Positions 58,136 through 64,000 of a stretch of 64,000 bases of DNA are shown piece after piece (position 1 is the first letter of the stretch; each line of letters opens with the position of its first letter). This DNA is from Saprospiraceae bacterium (GTDB lineage Bacteria > Bacteroidota > Bacteroidia > Chitinophagales > Saprospiraceae). The notes below the pieces were generated by a model, which ran no database searches, was not told the DNA's origin, and saw only the letters and a list, made by a program, of their open reading frames with translations. Both the position numbers and the translations under genes were made by a program. The stretch covers positions 496,001-560,000 of the forward strand of contig JADJGA010000003.1 in the NCBI GenBank assembly GCA_016708265.1, read 5' to 3'.

Positions 58136-60448
58136 ATGAAAATAATATTCCTGCTCTTGTTTTTCTATCAAATCGGACCAGCCAAACCTGTTTTAGATAC
58201 CACTCCAAACCTGATTCAATTTGTCAACCCACTGATCGGCACAAAAAAAATGGGTCATACTTTTCCGGGGGCAACTACACCGTTCGGTATGGTACAACTA
58301 AGCCCTGAAACAAATAACCCTCCAATGTTTATTGACAAAAAATACAATCCTGAAGTATATCAGTATTGTTCAGGTTATCAGTATGATGATCAGTATATCA
58401 TCGGGTTCAGTCATACTCATTTCAGCGGAACAGGCCATTCAGACCTTGGGGATTTCCTTATCATGCCTGTTACAGGAAAAATTGACCTCGATTCTGTTGA
58501 AAAAAACAATCCGGACAAGCAATTGGGGTCCAAATTTCATCATAACACCGAAATCTCTCAACCTGCATATTATAAAGTTACACTTGAAGATCATTCCATA
58601 ATTGCTGAGTTGACGGCTACAGACAGGGTGGGTTTTCATCAGTATACATTTCCGCAGTCAGATGAAGTCAATATCGTCCTTGATATGATACATAATATCT
58701 ATCAGCATGAAGATAAAAATGTATGGGTATTTGTCAGAGTCGAAAATGATTCAACAGTTACAGGATACCGGATCACTACCGGATGGGGAAGAACCCGGAC
58801 AGTCTATTTTGCGATGCAGTTTTCTAAACCATTTAAATCTTATGGCCAAAAAAAATATGATGATTTTACGTATAAAGGATTTTACAGGAGGTTCAATGAA
58901 TCTGAAAATTTCCCGGAAATGACCGGTAAAAATATCCGTGCTTATTTCAGTTTTTCAACGGAAAAAGATGAAAAGATCAAAATAAAATTTGCCCTTTCTT
59001 CTGTCAGTTCATCCGGTGCTTTAAAAAACCTTGAAAAGGAAATACCACACTGGGATTTTGAAAAGACAAAATCACAAAGCCAGTCAAAATGGAATCAGGA
59101 ACTGTCAAAAATACTGATTGAAACTATAGAACCCGAAGATAAGATCACATTTTATACAGCTTTATATCACACAATGCTCAGTCCGGTTTTATATGAAGAT
59201 ACAGATGGGTCATACCGGGGACTCGATCAGGAGATACACATATCTGAAGGATTTACTAACTATACAATTTTCTCCCTTTGGGATACATACAGGGCATTGC
59301 ATCCGCTTTTCAATATTTTCCATCCTTCGAAAAATAATGACATGATGAAATCCATGCTTGCCCATCACGATCAGAGTGTTCATAAAATGCTGCCTGTATG
59401 GAGCCATTATGCAAATGAAAACTGGTGCATGATAGGGTATCATTCAGTTTCAGCTCTAGCAGATGCAATTGTAAAAGGGACTACAGATATAGATCTGAAC
59501 AAAGCATTAGCTGCCTGCATTAATACTTCGACAGTCAAATACTATGATGGTCTGGACTATTATATGACCTGGGGATTTGTCCCTGAAGATAAAAGTGCAA
59601 ATTCTGTTTCCAAAACTCTTGAATTTGCCTATGACGACTGGTGCATTGCCCAGATTGCAAAAAAAGCTAAAAATAATGAAGTCTATGAAAACTATATAAA
59701 AAGATCAGAATCATATAAAAACGTTTATGATAAATATTCAGGATTTATGCGGCCAAGGCTTGAAAATGGTCAGTGGAAGGAAAAATTTGATCCCCTTGAT
59801 ACTCATGGACAGGGATTTATAGAAGGAAATGCACTGAATTACGGTTTATATGTCCCCCAGGCTATCGATAGCATGATAGAAATGATGGGAGGAAAAGATA
59901 AATTTTCAAAACATCTTGACAGGATATTCACCACAGTCCTGGATGAAAAGTACATTGAAAAAAATGAAGATATAACAAGAGATGGAATTATTGGGGCTTA
60001 TGTTCATGGAAATGAACCCGGACACCATATTCCATATCTTTATAACTGGACAGATGAGCCATGGAAAACTCAGGAGAGAGTACGAATGATCATGAATTCA
60101 ATGTATAGCAGTGAGCCAGATGGCCTTTGCGGAAATGATGATGCCGGTCAGATGAGCGCCTGGTACATATTCAGTGCTTTAGGTTTTTACCCTGTTTTAC
60201 CCGGATCAGATCAGTATGCTTTAGGTAGTCCTCTGGTAAAATCAGCATTATTGTCTTTTGAAAATGGGAAAAAACTTAAGATCAGAACAACAGGTCAGGG
60301 GAAAAATAATGTTTATATTCAAAGAATCGAGTTTAACGGAAAAACAATAAACAGACATTATTTATCTCATGCTGAATTGACAGATGGAGGTGAATTGGTT
60401 TTCTACCTGTCTGATAAGCCTGTCAGGAAAAAAGAAGAAATGAAATAA
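58136..60448 (+). CDS. GH92 alpha-mannosidase, exported
   Basis: 770 residues. A signal peptide is followed by the GH92 N-terminal signature FVNPLIGTKKMGHTFPGATTPFGMVQLSP and YCSGYQYDDQYIIGFSHTHFSGTG (H-x-S-G-T-G). The catalytic (alpha/alpha)6 domain has SLWDTYRALHP, ALNYGLYVPQ-type segments, and GNDDAGQMSAWYIFSALGFYPV near the C-terminus, where the E/D pair NDDAGQMSAW is the catalytic loop. GH92 enzymes remove alpha-1,2 or other alpha-linked mannose from glycans. No SusCD transporter pair is next to it, so it is a single-gene glycan-trimming enzyme, not a full utilisation locus. Confidence 0.94.
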   Translation: MKIIFLLLFFYQIGPAKPVLDTTPNLIQFVNPLIGTKKMGHTFPGATTPFGMVQLSPETNNPPMFIDKKYNPEVYQYCSGYQYDDQYIIGFSHTHFSGTGHSDLGDFLIMPVTGKIDLDSVEKNNPDKQLGSKFHHNTEISQPAYYKVTLEDHSIIAELTATDRVGFHQYTFPQSDEVNIVLDMIHNIYQHEDKNVWVFVRVENDSTVTGYRITTGWGRTRTVYFAMQFSKPFKSYGQKKYDDFTYKGFYRRFNESENFPEMTGKNIRAYFSFSTEKDEKIKIKFALSSVSSSGALKNLEKEIPHWDFEKTKSQSQSKWNQELSKILIETIEPEDKITFYTALYHTMLSPVLYEDTDGSYRGLDQEIHISEGFTNYTIFSLWDTYRALHPLFNIFHPSKNNDMMKSMLAHHDQSVHKMLPVWSHYANENWCMIGYHSVSALADAIVKGTTDIDLNKALAACINTSTVKYYDGLDYYMTWGFVPEDKSANSVSKTLEFAYDDWCIAQIAKKAKNNEVYENYIKRSESYKNVYDKYSGFMRPRLENGQWKEKFDPLDTHGQGFIEGNALNYGLYVPQAIDSMIEMMGGKDKFSKHLDRIFTTVLDEKYIEKNEDITRDGIIGAYVHGNEPGHHIPYLYNWTDEPWKTQERVRMIMNSMYSSEPDGLCGNDDAGQMSAWYIFSALGFYPVLPGSDQYALGSPLVKSALLSFENGKKLKIRTTGQGKNNVYIQRIEFNGKTINRHYLSHAELTDGGELVFYLSDKPVRKKEEMK

Positions 60449-60484
60449 AAAAACATAAATCTCTCTAAGACCTGATGTTTTTTT
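60447..60484. terminator. Bidirectional hairpin between GH92 and DUF2807 genes
   Basis: AAAAAAACAT (60447-60456) and ATGTTTTTTT (60475-60484) form an AT-rich stem ending in A- and T-tracts on the two strands, between convergent genes. It can act as terminator for both. Confidence 0.7.
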
Positions 60485-60492
60485 GGGAATTA

Positions 60493-61206
60493 TCAATTCG
60501 AACTACGGACTTCTCCTGATCCGTTAATACTGGTATTTACTTTTGGAGTGCCTTTATACCAGATATTCCCGCTTCCGTTGATATTTGCACTAAGAGTACT
60601 GTCTGCAGTGACCTCACAGTTTCCGCTTCCATCTATATTTACTGTTGCAAACGCTGACCGGAAATCATAAGCACTTACATTTCCTGATCCCTGTATGATT
60701 GATTCAAACCTTGATGATTTTCCTTTTAGGTCAATATTTCCGGATCCATATATTCCCGGTTTTATACTTGATGGGGTATTAATGAAAGCATCAATATTTC
60801 CTGAACCAAAAATATTTAATTCCACATCACCTGCAGAATTAAAAACTCCACTTGTGGAGATATTTCCTGATCCATCAATTTTCAGGCTTTTCAGTTCTTT
60901 CATGGTGATCCTGATGCTGATCGAATCAAAACTTATTTTTCTGGCTTTTTTGTCAATAACCAGAACACCATCTTTCACTGCAATTCTGAGATTTTTAATC
61001 AAGTTCTCATTAGCTTTCACTGCAATGCTTTGATCTGATCCCTGGATGATATAGACATCAGCTCCGATTTTATTGTTCACTCCTGAAAAAGTTTGAGTTT
61101 CAAAATTCTGGCTGATCATTTTACCTCCTGTCTTTAGTAACAGGCTTCCAAGATATGATACCAAAATAATAAAAACACTGATAATTAAAAGATGTGAGAT
61201 TTTCAT
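60493..61206 (-). CDS. DUF2807 (head GIN) exported autotransporter-like protein
   Basis: 237 residues. An N-terminal helix (LLIISVFIILVSYLGSLLL) anchors or exports it. The rest is a parallel beta-helix-like domain with repeated G-S-G-N turns: KIDGSGNISTSG, IFGSGNIDAFIN, IYGSGNIDLKG, IQGSGNVSAY, IDGSGNCEV, INGSGNIWYKG. This is the DUF2807 'GIN' domain, frequent in Bacteroidetes envelope proteins of unknown function. The frame is intact. It has no T9SS tail. Confidence 0.92.
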   Translation of the reverse strand: MKISHLLIISVFIILVSYLGSLLLKTGGKMISQNFETQTFSGVNNKIGADVYIIQGSDQSIAVKANENLIKNLRIAVKDGVLVIDKKARKISFDSISIRITMKELKSLKIDGSGNISTSGVFNSAGDVELNIFGSGNIDAFINTPSSIKPGIYGSGNIDLKGKSSRFESIIQGSGNVSAYDFRSAFATVNIDGSGNCEVTADSTLSANINGSGNIWYKGTPKVNTSINGSGEVRSSN

Positions 61207-61277
61207 TTTGTAAACTTTTACATAATATTAGCAATATACAAATTTACAACAAACTTATCAGAATACCAAAAATTGTA

Positions 61278-61805
61278 TTAATATCTATAACTATATTTCT
61301 CAAGTTCTTTTATTTGAATTTTATAATTCCTTTGATTTCCATTGATAGGAATCTTAACTTTGGAGGATCCAATTATTCCTCCAATTACACCTCCGGGAAG
61401 TGCTAATAATGCCCCGGCCATTAAGGCCTTTTCTGCGGCTGTAAACCTTAAAAATCCTTTTTCGTCATCTCCGCTTACAAGTCCAATCATTCCTCCGAAT
61501 AAAATACCTGCCAATACTCCTGTAAAAAACCCTTTAATTTCATTTCCTTTTTTCCTAAATTCAAGGTAATTAATATCTTCAATTTTTATTGATCTTGTTT
61601 CATGTTTAGCAATAAAATTTATGCAGATTGTGCTGTCATTAATGTCACTTAAATGGCCTGCCCTTGAATATGACTTATCCATTGATTTTATCCAAGTGTA
61701 ATAGTTTGTTGGTCTTTTTTGACCAGTTGCTTGACCATGTAAATTTTGATGTAAGAAAGAAAGAAACAATATGGTCATGAATAAAAGGTGAAATTGATTT
61801 TTCAT
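61278..61805 (-). CDS. Exported protein with glycine-rich membrane segment
   Basis: 175 residues: signal peptide LLFMTILFLSFLHQNLHGQ, then a soluble part (KSMDKSYSRAGHLSDINDS, CINFIAKHETRSIKI) and a hydrophobic glycine-rich region (GFFTGVLAGILFGGMIGLVSG, then AGALLALPGGVIGGIIGSS) resembling glycine-zipper domains. Glycine zippers insert in membranes or assemble oligomers. The specific family is not recognised. The gene lies on the same strand as DUF2807, 72 bp upstream of it. Confidence 0.6.
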   Translation of the reverse strand: MKNQFHLLFMTILFLSFLHQNLHGQATGQKRPTNYYTWIKSMDKSYSRAGHLSDINDSTICINFIAKHETRSIKIEDINYLEFRKKGNEIKGFFTGVLAGILFGGMIGLVSGDDEKGFLRFTAAEKALMAGALLALPGGVIGGIIGSSKVKIPINGNQRNYKIQIKELEKYSYRY

Positions 61806-61871
61806 TTGTTGTAGTTTTAGATAACCTGAAAAAATGGAATTCCAATTACATACAAAGTTATACTAAAATAA

Positions 61872-62036
61872 GCTGAATTCAGTTTTTGGCATCAATTATT
61901 TTATAAAAGTCTGTGGTTACCAACACCTAATGTAGATTTTGTGGCTGAAGGTATTTTAGGACAATTTATTTATGTAAATCCATTGAATCATCTAATAATT
62001 GTGAGACTTGGAAAGAATAAAGTAAAAGTAAATTGA
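61872..62036 (+). pseudogene. C-terminal remnant of a serine beta-lactamase-like hydrolase
   Basis: The plus strand is open for 54 codons and reads NVDFVAEGILGQFIYVNPLN followed by HLIIVRLGKNKVKVN and TGA. This is the last part of class C beta-lactamase/D-aminopeptidase-like serine hydrolases, which end F-x-A-x-G-x-x-G-Q-x-I/V-x-V-x-P-x-x-x-L-V-I-V-R-L-G. The catalytic Ser-x-x-Lys and Tyr motifs are absent; the frame is closed just upstream by a TAA at 61869. No more of the gene is found in any frame nearby. It is therefore a gene remnant. Confidence 0.75.
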
Positions 62037-62452
62037 ATGGCTGTTTTTACTTCTTTATTAAAAGCATATTAGCAATGAAAATACCCAGTGGCTATAACAG
62101 GCATTTGGCAAAAAAGCAGGTTCAGTACTTAACTGAACTTTATGCTTTATGTCAAGTTCAGTAGTGCTCTATAGTTCAGTTGCACAAAATCCTGCAATGC
62201 ACCTGGTACTAAAGTATCAATATCAAAATTAATAGAAAAAGGTGGTTTCAAAAATTACAGAGCATGAATGGATTTCAATCATCAAAGCTATTTTAAAATT
62301 AGGCCACTATCCAAAAAAACTTCAAGAAAGCAAAAAAAAATGAATTTTAAAGTAATACAAAATAGATTTGGAAAAAGATGTAAAGCATAGCCTTTAATAG
62401 CTTTACGGAAAACAGAAGGTCACCAAAAAAAAATTGCAAATGGTTTGCAAAT

Positions 62453-62491
62453 AAAAAAGCGGCTACAATTTTATTCATCGTAACCGCTTGA
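62453..62491 (-). terminator. Terminator of the tRNA-Pro transcript
   Basis: On the minus strand AAGCGGTTAC pairs with GTAGCCGCTT around a short loop and ends in a T6 tract (A6 at 62453-62458 on the plus strand). It lies 10 bases after the tRNA-Pro 3' end. No comparable hairpin follows tRNA-Ser. The 400 bp on the other side (62037-62452) show no gene. Confidence 0.8.
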
Positions 62492-62500
62492 TTTTCAAGT

Positions 62501-62574
62501 CGGGGTAGTAGGATTCGAACCTACGACCCCCTGGTCCCAAACCAGGTGCGCTAACCGGACTGCGCTACACCCCG
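62501..62574 (-). tRNA. tRNA-Pro (TGG)
   Basis: The minus strand folds as a complete 74-base tRNA. The acceptor stem is CGGGGTG with its partner ending CCCCG. The D-arm is GCGCAGTCCGGTTAGCGC, the anticodon stem-loop is CCTGGTTTGGGACCAGG with anticodon TGG, and the T-arm contains GGTTCGAATCC. The CCA end is not encoded. It lies downstream of tRNA-Ser and the four-helix-bundle gene on the same strand. Confidence 0.97.
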
Positions 62575-62576
62575 AG

Positions 62577-63086
62577 AATGTGTGTGAGTTAGAGTGTGAG
62601 TGTGAGTGTGTTTTTGTGCGTAAGTGTTATTTTATATTTTCACTGACATTTCTAATCATACCTAAAAGCATTTTTGATATTTCTTCAAATCTGTCATATA
62701 ATAAATTAAAATAATTATCATCCATTATTTCCAGATCTGACAAAACATGTAATATCGATACACTTTCAAAAATAGAAGCCCTTGCTCTGATATAAAATTG
62801 TTTTTTGTCTTGTACACTCATCCTTCCTGCACCTTCAGATAAATTTAGCATTGCAGATAAACTAGCTCGTTTCAACTGATCACAAAGATAATTATCCTTA
62901 TTTTGATTTTTTAAAATCCAAGGAAGCAATTCTTTATTCATTTCCCGAATTTTATTATAAACTTCAAGTTTTTCAAAATCAAACACTTCACCTTTTTAAA
63001 TATATTAAATAAACTCTATCCTCTCTCTAACTCACTTTATCATCACTCTCTCACTCACTCACACCCACACTCTCACTCACACTCAT
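62577..63086. repeat. Inverted GT/AC-rich repeats flanking the four-helix-bundle gene
   Basis: The left block (62577-62625) is GTGTGAGT/GTGAGTGTGA units; the right block (63012-63086) is its inverse character, CTCTAACTCAC and CACTCTCACTCACACTC units. An exact 11 bp inverted pair is GTGAGTTAGAG (62584-62594) and CTCTAACTCAC (63025-63035), and the remaining GTGTGAGTG / CACTCACAC words can pair in several registers. In a transcript from tRNA-Ser to tRNA-Pro they would form a long stem enclosing the protein gene. The unit is short and simple, so slippage could also have created both blocks. Confidence 0.75.
62627..62986 (-). CDS. Four-helix-bundle protein of the 23S rRNA intervening-sequence (S23) family
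   Basis: 119 residues starting at a GTG (62986), preceded by AAAAAGGTGAAG, a plausible ribosome binding site. Family signature: DFEKLEVYNKIREMNKELLP at the start, DQLKRASLSAMLNLSEGAGR (the R-A-S-x-S-x-x-x-N-L-x-E-G), KKQFYIRARASIFESVSIL and a last helix. Members occur in intervening sequences of 23S rRNA or as stand-alone genes, and the related Avd protein works in diversity-generating retroelements. Here it sits between tRNA-Ser and tRNA-Pro in the same orientation and within inverted repeats. Its biochemical role is unknown. Confidence 0.92.
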   Translation of the reverse strand: MFDFEKLEVYNKIREMNKELLPWILKNQNKDNYLCDQLKRASLSAMLNLSEGAGRMSVQDKKQFYIRARASIFESVSILHVLSDLEIMDDNYFNLLYDRFEEISKMLLGMIRNVSENIK

Positions 63087-63091
63087 TTTAG

Positions 63092-63180
63092 CGGTGAGGG
63101 CGGGATTCGAACCCGCGGTACAGCATTACCCGTACGTCGGTTTAGCAAACCGGTGGTTTCAGCCACTCACCCACCTCACC
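63092..63180 (-). tRNA. tRNA-Ser (GCT)
   Basis: An 89-base class II tRNA on the minus strand. The acceptor stem is GGTGAGG with CCTCACC and discriminator G. The anticodon stem-loop CCGGTTTGCTAAACCG has anticodon GCT, a long variable arm lies between, and GGTTCGAATCC is in the T-arm. No hairpin terminator lies between it and the four-helix-bundle gene. Confidence 0.97.
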
Positions 63181-63379
63181 TATTATTATTTAATTATAAT
63201 TTCAATTTCAGTAAAATGCAACTCATAAAACCATTATTTTTCACCTCACTTTTATTTCTTTTATTCCTCTACTTTTATGGAATTTTAAAAGCGTGGGCAA
63301 AGATATAACTTCATCTCAAAAATACAAAATTATTTCTGACTAATTTTTAAATAAAATCACAGATTACCAAATTCTCAAT

Positions 63380-64000
63380 TCAATCTACCATCAATGAAGA
63401 CCTCTCTGGTCCCACAGATATGTATTTAAATGGTACCTTTAACTCCCTTTCAAGCATTTCAACATAATCAGAAGCATTAGGAGGAAGTTCTGTTCTTTTC
63501 CTGATCCCTGAAATATCTGAATTCCATCCTTTGAATTTTTCAAATTTAGGTCTTACCTTGATATTGACCAGGTCATATGGCAACTGATCCGTGATCCTGC
63601 CATCATTATGTTCATAGGCAGTGCAAACCTCAATTTCATCAAAACTATTAAGTATATCCAGCTTGGTCAACGCAATTTCAGTTACACCATTGATCATTAT
63701 AGAGTATTTAAGCTGAGGAAGGTCTATCCAGCCACATCTTCTTTTTCTTCCTGTTGTCGCACCATACTCATGTCCTATTTCCCTGATTTTTTCTCCAGTT
63801 TCATCCTCAAGTTCAGTGGGGAATGGTCCGCTTCCAACCCTTGTCGCATAAGCTTTAGCTATACCGATCACCTTTTTTATTTTTGTTGGAGCAACTCCCA
63901 ATCCTACAGAAACTCCTGCTGAAACTGTATTTGAAGATGTAACATAAGGATATGTACCATAATCAATGTCCAGCATTGTTCCCTGCGCTCCCTCAGCAAG
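63380..64000 (-). CDS. purA: Adenylosuccinate synthetase, C-terminal part
   Basis: The frame is open to the window edge; the visible ~206 residues start LAEGAQGTMLDIDYGTYPYVTSSN, the family's conserved middle. Further motifs are GSGPFPTELEDETGEKIREIGHEYGATTGRKRRCGW, LTKLDILNSFDEIEVCTAY and FKYISVGPERSSLMV at the end. The enzyme joins IMP and aspartate using GTP in AMP synthesis. The N-terminal GTP-binding part lies beyond the window. The gene is on the same strand as tRNA-Ser and starts upstream of it; about 200 bp separate the purA stop from the tRNA-Ser 5' end. Confidence 0.97.
   Translation of the reverse strand, partial: LAEGAQGTMLDIDYGTYPYVTSSNTVSAGVSVGLGVAPTKIKKVIGIAKAYATRVGSGPFPTELEDETGEKIREIGHEYGATTGRKRRCGWIDLPQLKYSIMINGVTEIALTKLDILNSFDEIEVCTAYEHNDGRITDQLPYDLVNIKVRPKFEKFKGWNSDISGIRKRTELPPNASDYVEMLERELKVPFKYISVGPERSSLMVD

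Noticed and set aside
58136..60448. Polysaccharide utilisation locus around GH92
   Set aside because: No SusC/SusD pair, sulfatase or regulator is adjacent; GH92 stands alone after the TspO cluster.
62627..62986. Four-helix-bundle gene as the Avd part of a diversity-generating retroelement
   Set aside because: No reverse transcriptase, template repeat or variable target gene is found within the window on either side.
62627..62986. Intervening sequence inside a 23S rRNA
   Set aside because: No rRNA sequence is adjacent; both neighbours are complete tRNAs.

Overview
The window looks like the chromosome of a low-GC Bacteroidetes (Bacteroidota), probably a free-living Bacteroidia/Marinilabiliales-type organism. 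The reasons are type IX secretion (T9SS) C-terminal sorting tails, SprB repeats, lipoprotein signal peptides, TAnnTTTG-like promoter boxes, a Bacteroidetes-style OPT transporter, GH92 mannosidase, MgtC/DUF4010, DUF2279 and DUF2807 families. It is ordinary chromosome with no prophage, CRISPR array, rRNA or large island; the accessory signals are one IS remnant and a remarkable amount of intergenic repeat DNA.

Layout. 1-4.3 kb: outer-membrane barrel tail, OPT transporter, peptidase T. 4.4-7.9 kb: a damaged lipoprotein, an M23 peptidase gene split from its T9SS tail by an IS3 orfA remnant, another lipoprotein. 8.4-9.6 kb: two thioredoxin-fold proteins. 9.6-10.5 kb: a gene-free block with a hairpin-rich element, a duplicated sulfatase 3' end and four palindromic REP-like units. 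10.5-18.8 kb: LtaS-like sulfatase, CPA2 antiporter, outer-membrane protein, lipoproteins, a clan CD peptidase-like lipoprotein. 19-25 kb: carbonic anhydrase, CorA, exported superoxide dismutase, DedA, DUF2279-pth pair, phosphoribosyltransferase. 25-30 kb: Fe-S oxidoreductase pair, then an AraC/GyrI-GyrI-YoaP operon. 30-40 kb: exported EEP-family nuclease/phosphatase, tandem small lipoproteins, YIP1 protein, lipocalin, a PDZ-membrane-GAF histidine kinase with its NarL-type regulator, Kelch T9SS protein. 40-48 kb: branching enzyme, ABC-F, hydrolase, glycosyltransferase, quinone-reductase-like flavoprotein. 48-60 kb: SprB/MopE T9SS protein, DUF1801, VOC, MgtC, M1 peptidase, TspO-SDR-membrane cluster, GH92. 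60-64 kb: DUF2807, glycine-rich protein, beta-lactamase remnant, tRNA-Ser / four-helix-bundle gene / tRNA-Pro, and the purA 3' part.

Two window-wide patterns matter most. First, about twenty otherwise conserved genes are broken by single-base indels, mostly a missing base in a short A or T run. The intact protein is recovered by shifting one base. I read this as mainly residual sequencing/assembly error and therefore annotate whole genes across the shifts. Second, many intergenic gaps carry short tandem arrays with 7-9 bp units of unrelated sequence, often right before a start codon.

The most unusual locus is 62.4-63.2 kb. A four-helix-bundle (23S rRNA intervening-sequence type) gene sits between two co-oriented tRNAs and is flanked by inverted GT/AC-rich repeats, with a terminator only after the last tRNA. 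This is the layout of an rRNA intervening sequence, moved into a tRNA transcript.
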